A program made the position numbers and the translations under genes. DNA of 64,000 nucleotides from Branchiostoma floridae (Eukaryota; Chordata; Leptocardii; Amphioxiformes; Branchiostomatidae), in contig NC_049992.1 in NCBI RefSeq assembly GCF_000003815.2, forward strand, positions 13,307,105 to 13,371,104. The letters run 5' to 3'. Within the stretch, counting starts at the first letter, position 1. The number at the start of each line of letters is the position of its first letter. The notes below the pieces were generated by a model that worked only from the letters and a program-made list of their open reading frames with translations, ran no database searches and was not told the origin of the DNA. Of the stretch, positions 35,541-46,530 are shown piece by piece.

Positions 35541-38476
35541 ATGTAGCCTTTTTCTGTGAATGTCGATGTGACCAAGGATGTGACCGTGTCAAGTATCAAA
35601 GTTATAAACCTACCTACAAAGAACTAACGCGTTCACAATTTCGTTTTCCACTAGAACTAACGTTATAGTAGAGTGGAACTCGTTGCCACAAAGTACGTAC
35701 TATAGGAGGTTGTTTAGTGTAATATAACCAGCTGCTGCTAAAGTGCGTGCCTGCCAAGCTGTTGTGTTTTGCCCAATGGCGGCCAACCGGTTACGTAGAT
35801 ACATACTATCATAAAAGGCATTTGATATGATACTAAAAAGTTCATGACCTGTCGCAAGAAGGCGTTTCTACACAACCCTGTGCTGCCGCAGTGTGAGGCT
35901 GGTATTTCATCTCCATCCTGTTCACTGTTTCTTCATTCATCTCTTTGGCCTTGTAGCGCAGATATCACGATGAAGTTAATTTGAAAATTACAATTTCCGT
36001 TCATACTATCTCATAAGACGCAAACATGTAGTATAATCTATTTGTTGATAATCTAACTTACTAGTATTCTAATACTCTGGAAAAAAAGAAACACAAACAC
36101 ATTACTTTTTTGTTTCTCTTCCGAACACTATAGATTTTCTACAATGTCGTTAATAATGTAACGAGAAGTAACTAAACCCTTGCCAATACATGTTCATGTA
36201 ATACTATATAAATTATATAGAGAGAAATATCTTTGATATACCATTCATATTTTTTGTAAACTGAAGCATGAAACTACTCTTTTGACCAATCAAGATATGA
36301 AGAAGAATGCAAGGTTGGGGATAAAAGTAAATTCTAGGAAGGGTAGTACCAACGTAGTTTAAGCAATACATCTATTACATGTACAGCATTCAGTCTAATA
36401 CTTGGGGTCATTATTTCAATATCTCAAAAAGAAGGGGCCAAGAAACATTTCTTCCTGAATTACCTCTGAACACTCTTAACAGCCTTTCAAAAACCTTCTC
36501 AAATTGCTTGGAAAGAAACCTTCCTGACAACCCCTCTACAACTTTCCAATGGAATAGCCTGAAATTCATACATGGAAATGGAAAACAATAGATAATGTAG
36601 AGAGAACTGTTTTGATATAGAAAGGTATAGAAAAATGAAATTGGCTTTGAAGATTGTAATGGTATTTACAAGTATAGCGTGTTGCCATTCAGATCTCAAC
36701 CATTCACACCACCTGACCAATCTACATACAACAGAACACCATTATTCTCAGGTTCTTACCTCTTTTACAACATACTTTCTGGCAACTGTTTCATACCCAC
36801 AGCACTTTTTCACAATGACACTTTGAAAGACAAAGTTCGTGTACTTCTCTAGAATTAAATACAGTAAAACAGAAGTCAATGTATGCAAAGAAACTTCTCT
36901 TTTCTGGCAAGTTTTTAGCATTTTGATAGGGTTTACTATTGGAAGACAGCAGGGAAAGTTTTTTTTCATATACATATATATAGTCTGTATTTTAAGCAAT
37001 AAAATGTACAATGCCAATATGATGTACATGTAGTTAGCCTTATGCACAATACACATTAAATGCTTTTTGTAACCTGGCCTGTTAAAAAAATATGCAAGGG
37101 CCACCCCCTATCCACTTGTGTTGGAATGTAGTAGAACTTTAGTCTCTTAAATGTTTAGAAAGAACAGTTTCATATTCCGTGTTTCCCTTGAACAGTAGTA
37201 AGATATACCACACTTCTATTCATGCAACTATAAGGCATTTCCTTCCAAACGTTCATACAATAAACATATCCTTAATATTGCTGTAATCAATGAATACTTT
37301 TGCTTGAACAAAGATGTATATGAATGCAGGCATAACATAATATAATGTAATGTGAGTTGAGGTTGTATGTTAGTATGGGTACCATCCGATTTCTACCAGG
37401 GCTTCTTACACTCGCTACACTAAAAAAAATATTTTTAGGGTAGCGAGTGTACATTTGTGTAAGGAGCCCTGGTAGAAATCAGATGGTACCCAGGCTAGTT
37501 GTATGTGTCATCAGCTATTATTAACTTAAGTGATTAACTGAGTTATCAACACTAAACTATATGTTAGTGATGTTATAGAACAATGATGTCATCAACAAAT
37601 TGTTAAAACTAGAGCGATAATAATTACCAGGTCATAAATACATTATATCAGCAGAACATGGCAAATCTGACTCTGAGTCTATGGCAACGTTCTCATGAAA
37701 GGAATGGCATTCTTTACAATACATGTACATATACATATGCAAGCTTTTACAGGAAAGCAACATGTCATATAGGGTTTTAATAGCTCTGCTGGTTTACTCA
37801 CTCACTGGTTAGTTTTGGAAAGAGAGACAACTACAAGCTTAATGATATCTATGTTTTTGAGTTGTCCAAAACCAACATATGCCAAATGGTTCTGGTTCAG
37901 ACAAGTCAATTATCATGACAAGATAAGCAACTGTTGATTGGAGTACCATAAAGATGGTGAGACAGTAGAAAATTCCTGTACTAGTAGTTTTAGATTCTAC
38001 CAATGCTTTCTTAAAATTTATCATCAGTTTCTGATAATTACTTGTCTTTGACAATACAGTGCATCTGAGTTTAAGCCTCATGGCCAAAAGCTTTGACATA
38101 CGGTTCAAATTTGATTTGATTGCTGTTAGCAGTACATACCCCTGTCCAGCACATTATGTTGTTGACCAGCTATTTAGGCACAAAATTACAACTACTGTTT
38201 TATACAGCATCTGAGTCTATAACCTTTACCTGCATGTGTAAGACATTACGGCTTCCACGTGTCTGTCAGTAAACATTGGACACTTTTACAGACAGACACA
38301 GGAATTGAGAAGTCTTCCTTTCTAGGTGTGAGCCAACTTTAAATAGGTATGCTGAAGTACACTTACTTTACATATGAACATGAGAGACAAGCATGACTAT
38401 TTCCTATTCCACGTGTATTGCTGACGTGTTGAGAGCTGTATGTACTGTACAATGTGAGTGATCCAATCATGTGTGT
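35541..38476. other. Intergenic region downstream of SEC62, including its probable 3' UTR
   Basis: Lies 3' of the minus-strand SEC62 gene. No gene recognised. It includes the long hairpin at 37377-37492. I did not find a convincing minus-strand AATAAA close to the SEC62 stop. Confidence 0.55.
37377..37492. repeat. 116 bp hairpin-forming palindrome (MITE-like)
   Basis: The left arm, gggtaccatccgatttctac followed by cagggcttcttacactcgct, pairs with the right arm, agcgagtgt...gtaaggagccctgg then tagaaatcagatggtaccc. The arms flank an A/T loop. The near-perfect pairing suggests a young fold-back element. Confidence 0.85.
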
Positions 38477-41400
38477 TCAGTCCTGTGTTTGTGTGACGTC
38501 CCCCTGCCCCTTGTCCCCAAGCCCCCCCACTTCCAACTCTTCTTTCTTTATAACTTCAAACCCGTTGTCACCATTAGTGGTATCAGTCCCTCCCCCATTC
38601 CCATCCCCATCTTCCGTCTGTTCTTCCATTTCCTGGTCTTCACTTTCCGACCCGTCTTCATCCTCACTTCCTTCCTCATCTTCATCTCCTTCTAGGTCGT
38701 CATTTCCGTCTTTTTCAGACCCTGATTCGTCCTGGTCCTTGGGAGTCTCCTCTCCCTTTTCCGTTGTTTCTTTGTCGTCTTCTTTTCTTTCCACATCTTC
38801 CACGTGTTCTTCCTCCCTCTCTCCCTTTGCTGTTTCCTCCGAGTCCTTCTGGTCATCCTTCTTGTCCTTGTCCTTGTCTGGTCCCTTGTACTCGTACAGA
38901 TAGAGTGGTCTGAAGGAGTCCAGGAAGCCGACGTCCGCGGTGAGGTTGGGGAGGAACCAGAAGTGGTGATGTCCTCCTGTTCCTGCCCAGATCAGGCAGA
39001 ACAGGATCAGACGGACTGGAATAAAAAACAGGAATACAACATGTTTACGAAAGTGAAACAATCTACATAGAAAAAAAGGAGCTGGGAGGGAAAACTGTAG
39101 CTTAGAACAAGAGACAACAACAGCATACAAGGAGAGAATAACTACAATAAATACGTTGTAAACGTTCTTTACTTTTACCATAAGCACATTTTGCCATCTT
39201 CCCTAACTGGAACTTGACTTTGTAATGGTTATGACTGATACATTTCATATTGATGAGAAATCTGAATGTCTAGTCAAGTCTTGCTACTAACAGTATCACC
39301 TTACCAAGTTAATGGCTGGCTAACACCTGATTTGTTAGTTAAATGGATGATGTGTTTATTTGTTGACTAGTAAATACTTGGTTTATTGCTAGAAAAATAG
39401 TCAAATTACATGTATATTGAAAGCGTGACTTACCGACAGCCAAGAACAGGATGAATCCGATGAAGAAGGCTGCGGCCAGGCTGAGATAGTACACGCCTTG
39501 TCGTGCCTCGTACGGCCACAGTGGGAACAACACCACAACAACGGCAGCAACAACTAGCGTAAGAACACACAAAACACTTTTAATCAAGTACACACACTTA
39601 ATGTTAACACTGTTCTGCAAATTCTACAGTTACTCCCAAAAATCTAACAATTCAAGCTGCTTTGTTCAACACTATTATAACACATATCAAACTAGAGTTT
39701 GGTGACCTCATCTACCTCCATGAAATATCTAGAGCTTTTGTAGTTATGCAAATGACATACAGTAACACTCTTACATGATTTATGCATGGTGGTGTCCATC
39801 ATTGACTAGCTTACACATGTGACATCACTCTGTATCATCTATCATGAAGCGCTTGTGTCATTTTTGCATTAATTATTCAAATAAGTTCCTCATTTTCATG
39901 TTTGGTATCTTATGTTCCACCAGTCATGAATTACATGTTACATTTATTGCAGTCCAGTAATGGAAAACAATGGAATTATATAAGTGCCTCATTAATTATG
40001 CAAATTAGGTATAAACACTAGTGAAAATTTAAGTTTGAAATGAATATTTCATGGAGGTAATATCAAATACCACAAGCCTGACGTTTCTCAGTCATATCAC
40101 TCAAGATAGAAACATTTGTCTTGAGTTCCTATAGATAGATTTAGTTAGTTATTACTGTGAGTCTAGACCCTGATATTTGGTAAAATCTGTTACTTACCCA
40201 GAGCCAGGCCCAGAGCAAAAGTCTTGGGGTGGATGGGGTCAAACACCCAGACATACAGCTGTGGGGACAGAAAAAAGCATGCTGCATTCATTCAGGAATA
40301 TCCTTTATATGTACAAGTGAAGAATCTTCAGCAATAATTAAAGATAAGATTTGTAAAGCTTGAACGGGATGAAAACACTGCTAATGTCCAGAACAGCAAA
40401 TAAATGCTGTGCATATGCGGATGAATGTTAGACATCTAGGTGATATTAACATACACAAGAGAACTGTTAGTCGAGCATCTGGATAGAATTGGAAGTGGCC
40501 AGACATCTGTATAAATTTTGTATTCTGATTTCAACACATTTTCCCGGGAAATTTTACCATCCTCATGTTTCTAGTTACTCATTACCCACGCTCGTACCCA
40601 GCGCCGCGAAGAAGCCATAGGTTTAGATTGTGGGCTCAACCAATACACAAATAAAACTATATGGAATCCACGGCTGTCATTTTGTTTTGTTTTGTTTTTG
40701 TCTCAATTACCTTAGCAAATCGCAAGTTGTGTGACCATTGTGTGCGTCTCTATACAACGTGTGACTGTAACGTTACCCTAGTTAGCTAGTATTTTCTACA
40801 GTTACCGGGGCGAAAAACAAGACGAAAGTTCACTATTTCGGGGGTAAAATGTTGTCACAATGGTGATACGTTATATCAAAGGGAAGTTTAAAATGTACCT
40901 AATTTGGTGGCGCTGCGAGGGTGTTAGATTACCCTTCTAGATTGCCGAGAGGGGAGTTATGTCACGGAAGGGAGTTTGCTACGGTAGGTTTATATCGCTT
41001 CCCCCAGCATGCTTTGCGCGGAAAAGATACGCTCGTACCCAGGTTACCCAGGACACAAAGACTTGGTAAACACGAAAAGGCGCCCCGCTATGTTCAGTGG
41101 GCCCGGGGGGTGGATCTAATTAAAGGACGCTGTGGAGGAGCGTGCTCATTACCTAAACTTCTGTGACCACACAAACCTCATTTGCATCCAAGAAGAGTTG
41201 TTCCTCGTGGAATTCCAACTTTATTTTCCTCTTGCCTTCCTTCTTCTTCTTTCCGCTGGGCGTGTCTTCTACACCCTCCTGGAAAAATGTCAAATCTTAC
41301 TTTCCATTGGACTCTCAATATACTATACTGTTACTAAGAAGTTATAGTAGACAGAGAACGTCTTAATTTTCAAACTTAGAATTTGAAACAATGTGGAACC

Positions 41401-44400
41401 ACGTTGTGTTGTAATGCAGGCAGAATTTGTGTTGTTGTGCTCCCCTGACATGATGACCACTTATATGTGAATACAGAGTTCTACATTAATTTGGTTCTCC
41501 TTTTAGTAGGGGTCCTATACACATTTCTCATGCAGCCGCTATGATAGATCAAAACCCAGGTCAATGAGGCAAACAAAAGACTGGCCATCATAATTAGCAG
41601 TTCAACAAATGATAGCATGGCAATTAGGAAAGTGCCCAATAAGAGAATGGCTGTCTTTCCATCAAATATTTGTATTATTATGTTTTTATTTTGCATCTCT
41701 TAAGGGACTATGGGATCAGTCTACACTTCTCTAAGTTGCTACATATTTGGGTATATAACACTAGTTATGATATTATAATTTGATCTTGTATTGTGAAAAT
41801 TTTTGTGGTTTGGGGGAAGACTAAATGGGAGCTGATTTTAGAAATACTTTTTGTCTATTTGCCTCATTGGCCTAATTTTCAATCTATCATGGCCGTCGTG
41901 TGAGAAATGTGTATTGGCGATATCACCACCCCCCTCCCCCATGTGTACCCAGAGTGTATACAACAGCAGGAAGAGAGAAGGTAGGCAGTGTAGGAGGAGT
42001 TTCTGCCAGATTTTGGAACCGTTGTTCTCACCTCCTCCCTACTGGCAGGCTCCTCCACTGCCTCCTGAGGGCACAAAAAACACACAACATCAACAATGTC
42101 TGCTGTCATCTAACACCGGGAAAGGGTTTTTTAGGAGCCTGTCTCTGTAGTCTTTTATTGTGAGTGAAACTAACTGTTACTGGTAGTAGATCCACATTGA
42201 AAAAATACAGAGCTTTAGCTCTTTCCTTGTTTCTTTTGCATTTTAAAGCAAAGTATTGACTGGAAAAACAACTCTTAAGTTTAAGGAAAATAAAATGTAG
42301 GAAAGATGATTTTGACAGTGGTAGGATTTTTCAACTATGCATAAGAACTTTCTATTTTTAATGAAGATTTTCTCAGAGATTAAAGATATGTTGAGGATTT
42401 TTTTTGCAAAGAAAAGGTCCCGTGCCTATCATAACGGTGGAACCCTTATAAACAGTTTAAAACAGAAATTCAAGGGTGTGGCCTGATATATGTAGTCATG
42501 GTAACACACATTACCTTTTTTCCAGAGGTTTCTGTGTCTTCTTCTTCAGCCTTCTCCTTGGTCTTCTCTTTCTCTCCCTCCTTTTCTTTCTCCTTTTCCT
42601 TGGTCTTCTCCTTCTTTCCTTCCTTCTTTTCTTCTGTCTTCTTCTCCTCCTTCTTTTTCTTGTCTTCCTTTTTCACCATCTTCTTGGCTCGGTAAAACAT
42701 CCCTTTTTCCAGAAGTCTATAGAGGAAGGCAAATACCACAATTCATACCATAAAGGGTCACTATCTATAGGCTACAAAATTAAGCAAAGTCAGAATGAAA
42801 CAATGTACGGTCCAGGGCTCCAGACTAACTTTTTGGCCTAGGAGCACTGCGCTCCTAACTCTAAAAACTTAGGAGCACCAGCAAAAATTTAGGAGCACCA
42901 CTGTAAAAATTGGTAGTAAAAGCAAAAAATCTAAGTATCATTATTGATCACCTGGAATAGCATATTTTCATACAGTAATATGAAAGAAAAACAGTCTTTG
43001 CTTTAAATACGTGAATGTGGAAATACATTGATGTGGTGGTTCTTGGGGATAGGAGGACACAGGTTTTTTGCTACAGACGNNNNNNNNNNNNNNNNNNNNN
43101 NNNNNNNNNNNNNNNNNNNNNNNNNNNNNNNNNNNNNNNNNNNNNNNNNNNNNNNNNNNNNNNNNNNNNNNNNNNNNNNNNNNNNNNNNNNNNNNNNNNN
43201 NNNNNNNNNNNNNNAAACCAAGTTACACAGACAAAAAAGTAATTATGCTTTCTTATTGTAAGAACAATGAAAAATAACTGATTAATCCCAAATTACCATT
43301 TAAATTGAAAAAAAAAAACACAAATAAGTATAAAGGTACAAGTGTCTGACAAAATGGGTGAAATTGAACTGAAAATGGAAATAGTGCAGGCCGCTCTCCA
43401 ACACCAAGATCGTATCTCAAGAATGTTTTTTTTCCACCCTACCATTTTTTTTATAAAGGCCTACTTGTTCACTGTCTCAGGGGCTGCAACATTGTTGTCT
43501 AAAAAGTCATGTTACAAAAGTTTTGTTACTGCCTACTGGACCTCCACTTATCATGCTGTCATAGCATATCATACCATACCATACTATATCAAGGAGGTTA
43601 TTTCCTATACATGAAATCTCCTTGGCCAAACCAAGGCTCTTTCTTCAACCTCCTTGGCCAAACCAATATATATATATATCATGTATACTCTCAAATTTCC
43701 CTATCTGTTTGGACAAACTCACAAAGGGAATACAGTAAATAAAGGTCCAGTGGAAAAACATTTTTTAAACCTCCTTGGTACATGTAATTGAAGACAGTAC
43801 AGACACATGGCAGGCCTTAATGAGGTGTGACCCCCCTGCTGACCATCCCTGTCAGGGGAAGAAACTGATACCTGGCAGGGACAGCCTTTCCCTGCAAAGA
43901 TTCTACTTGGCTGGATGATAAATGATGATTAATTGTAATAGGTCGCACAGTGCGACTGTGGTTACAGATCTGGTCGCACCAGGGGAATTCTACTGGCATA
44001 TGCGACCAACTTGGTCGCAGTCAGGAGCCCTGGTACTACCATATATTTAGTGTTGATCATTCATTCATTCAAACATTGTCTAAGAGCAGCTTATTAATCT
44101 CCAAGCATATCTTGCCTGGCATAAGATAGTATCATAAGCTGGGGAAGTAGTTTAGCCAGCAGAGGAGATAATTGGCTACGCATGGCTCAACTCCTTCCCC
44201 AGCTTATGATACTATCTTATGCCACGCAAGATCTGCTTGGAGATAACAGCTAATAAAGTAAAAGCTCATTTTTTTTCACAACAGACCAACTTACTTTTAG
44301 ATTAACCTGTATTGTAAAATAATAACAATATGGGTAACGACTATTTCAAGAAGTAAGACAATCTTAGCACCCCCTCCAATCTATGCAAAGTAGTATATTG

Positions 44401-46459
44401 TGACATGAATACTAAGTATGGTGTGCTCTACGAAACTATGCCTGAAGTAATATGATCCCTTCACCCACACCTGGAGTCCGAGCACCTGTTTCTCTATGTG
44501 TAACTACTTACACAATTCCAGAATACAAGATTAGCAGCTTCTACTGTCCCTGCCTGAGTCAACCAACAATATAAAAGAAAGAAAGGAGCATTTCCCATGA
44601 ATATAGAGAATGCTTATTGAAACTAATGACTGTTGTACAATGTTGTTACCTCTGGCAGTAGTTGACAGCAGACTCCCGATGAGTGAACAGCACTTCAGTT
44701 TTCCCCTTCCCTTCTGCCCACTTGGAGTCCAACAGACAGTCCACAGCTTTGGAGGCTGTAGAAGAAAGAAATGAGTCTCTTGGTAATACAGTAACTGTAT
44801 AATCTTTTATATCACTCATTAAAAAGAGGTTTAAATTTTGAAAGAGAGTCAATTGTTATTAAATCACTCATTAAAAAGAGGTTTAACTTTTAAAGAGTTA
44901 AGAGAGTCAATTGTTATGCCAATGAAGGTTGGGTAGAAAGAATTCCCAAAAGGGCGAAAGACTTTAAACAGTAAATTTAGACCTAATGTCAAAAGGTTGC
45001 AAAAAAACAAACAACCCATTTCATTACTTATTATTACCATTTCATTATTTTATTTCCACTTTTATTAGTAGAAGAAATCAGGAATTCAGCTTCTGCCATA
45101 TGGAACTACAGTAACATTAAGTGTTGTTTATCAAGGTGAGCTTACCTGTGAAATACTCCACATTGTTCCTCATGATGGAGGTTTTCTTGGTCGGCACATT
45201 GAACCTCAGATATTTCCCAACAGCCGTCTCCTCTTTAGAAACACCATCAGAGTCAACCTGATGACAAAAAAACAACAAAATGTACCATTCTTAAACAAAG
45301 TTTTGAACTGCCATGGGCATGACTTCCAGTGGATAAGTAACTATGATCTGTAAATGTGTAATTGCAGCTTAAATCTGGACTATTCCAATCTTAAGTTAAA
45401 GCATCATATTTTGATAGACAGTCAAGAAAATGTCTTAAAATGAAAAGTTTCATGCCTATCATTCATCAAAGAGAAAGAGTTTTGCAGCCAAAATATATTT
45501 GTGCTCATCAGAGTTATCTTACTAGTATGAGGGTACAGTTGTACTGCACATGTTGTAAGAAGTACTGTGTGGGGCAATGGTTAGACCATTTGGCCTAGAA
45601 CCAAGAGGTCCTGGGTTAGATCCCCTGACATGCCACTTCATTAGTCGGCTACAGGTGACATGCGGGGTGACCTAGGCTTAGGTTTACCCATCACACTTAT
45701 AAATTCCTTTCCGACATGATAGGATCAAGCCTCACAGTCTACAGCCTATGGGCTACAAGATCTTCACTTAGTTGAATATGGTAGTCTCAAAAGGAAGAAG
45801 GAGAAGTACAGTGAGTATTATCAGCTCTAGATCTGGACTGTACAAATTTTAAAATTTAGAGTTCATAATATGAAGAATGATGCTAAAACTAGCTAAAGTC
45901 ATCATTTCTTGCACTAGGTCTGACTGTTTTTTTACATTTCCGGTAGAACCTCTTTAATGGCTCACGTTAGAGACACGGAATGTCAACACAACAGACCCTG
46001 TCCGTAAACATATGGCAAAGTCTTTGACCTCCATTCTGGTAACAAACTTGCGCAATATTGTCAACACAATTTCACACCACGCCAGTGACGCCACCATCTC
46101 ACATGGCGTGGTTGGTGATCATGATCGCCTGTATCTGGAGACTCTACACAGATATGACGGTCCACAAGTAAACCGTTCAACTTCAAATCTGGAGCCGTTC
46201 ACAACAAACTTTCCTTACAGCAGTCAAAAATTATTTCCACTTTCATAGTCACCAAGCCAGCTGATTGCGAATAGGTAAACAATGACACTCATACGCCGTA
46301 ATAAAAAAGGTGTGGAGTTCTTTTTGGTCTAAAATATCCTAGAAAATTGTAGATATCCATGGAGAGTAGTGTCATGTCATATGAAGCTGCATTTGGGTGG
46401 GAAAGGCGAGGATTACTTACGTCTTTAGCCCTCTGCTTCTTTTTCCTTCGTTCCGCCAT
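38477..46459 (-). CDS. SEC62: Translocation protein SEC62
   Basis: ER membrane protein that works with SEC61 and SEC63 in post-translational protein import; vertebrate SEC62 also acts as an ER-phagy receptor. Exons in coding order (minus strand): 46421-46459, 45146-45257, 44650-44755, 42515-42716, 41177-41278, 40198-40258, 39434-39553, 38477-39015. They total 426 codons plus stop; human SEC62 has 399. The start is MAERRKKKQRAKD, similar to human MAERRRHKKR. Conserved blocks: VGKYLRFNVPTKK, SKAVDCLLDSKWAEGKGKTE with LFTHRESAVNYCQR, a long Lys/Glu linker (exon 42515-42716), two transmembrane segments around VVVVLFPLWPYEARQGVYYL and FFIGFILFLAV...LILFCLIWAGTGG, then HHHFWFLPNLTADVGFLDSF. The cytosolic tail is very acidic and contains GFEVIKKEELE, matching the human LC3-interacting FEMI site. 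All splice phases are consistent. Confidence 0.97.
38549..38560 (-). other. SEC62: LC3-interacting region (FEVI) in SEC62 tail
   Basis: The codons read F-E-V-I, preceded by DNG in a Glu/Asp-rich tail and followed by KKEELE. This fits the [WFY]-x-x-[LIV] core in an acidic context and aligns with the LIR of human SEC62. Confidence 0.7.
39691..40060. mobile_element. Short non-autonomous DNA transposon in SEC62 intron
   Basis: Left end actagagtttggtgacctca then acctccatgaaatat; right end gaatatttcatggaggtaat. Same terminal sequence as the element at 12749-13855 but only about 370 bp long. No ORF. Confidence 0.65.
40259..41176 (-). other. SEC62 intron with unclassified GC-richer block
   Basis: acgctcgtacccag occurs twice in the same orientation, near 40590 and 41031. 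A GC-richer block lies between about 40890 and 41130. It could be a transposon remnant; I cannot assign it. Confidence 0.4.
42812..44033. mobile_element. hAT-like non-autonomous element in SEC62 intron (contains N gap)
   Basis: Ends are ccagggctcc (42812-42821) and the inverse ggagccctgg (44024-44033). Repeated ggagcac motifs (taggagcaccagcaaaaa) follow the left end, and gtcgcac repeats precede the right end. CAGGG-type termini are common in hAT elements. The possible 8 bp flanks (gtacggtc/gtactacc) match at only 5 positions, so the target duplication is unproven. No transposase ORF, and 135 Ns lie inside. Confidence 0.5.
43080..43214. other. Assembly gap (135 N)
   Basis: Run of 135 Ns in a SEC62 intron, inside the repeat-rich hAT-like element. 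Confidence 0.99.
44088..44256. repeat. 169 bp fold-back element (MITE-like) in SEC62 intron
   Basis: About 60-base arms (agcttattaatctccaagca ... ataagctggggaag and inverse) surround a central spacer of about 45 bases. Pairing is nearly perfect apart from a few mismatches. No coding potential. Confidence 0.88.
45566..45806 (+). mobile_element. tRNA-derived SINE in SEC62 intron 1
   Basis: The head resembles a tRNA gene: a ggggcaatggttagacca A-box-like segment (45571-45588) and a cctgggttagatcccc B-box-like segment (about 45611-45626). An unrelated body of about 170 bp follows, with a purine-rich tail near 45790-45806. Acceptor-stem pairing is poor, so it is not called as a functional tRNA. 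Confidence 0.6.
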
Positions 46460-46474
46460 TTTGTCCAACACAGC

Positions 46475-46530
46475 AGGGGTGACGTAAGCATTAGCGCAGG
46501 CGCCTAGAGCCCACGGTGAGAGATCTCAAA
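46475..46530 (-). promoter_or_regulatory. Probable SEC62 promoter core with CRE-like and NRF1-like sites
   Basis: Immediately upstream of the SEC62 ATG. TGACGTAA (46480-46487) is a CRE/ATF-like site and agcgcaggcgcc (about 46492-46503) resembles an NRF1 site; there is no TATA box nearby. The same sites recur in the A copies at 48359 and 49542. Confidence 0.5.

Noticed and set aside
38454-38903. 149-codon plus-strand Ser-rich ORF
   Set aside because: Antisense of the acidic SEC62 C-terminal exon.
42476-42841. 121-codon plus-strand Leu/Phe/Ser-rich ORF
   Set aside because: Antisense of the Lys/Glu-rich SEC62 exon 42515-42716.
45571-45640. Functional tRNA gene
   Set aside because: Box-like segments are present but the acceptor stem does not pair well and a non-tRNA body follows, so SINE is preferred.
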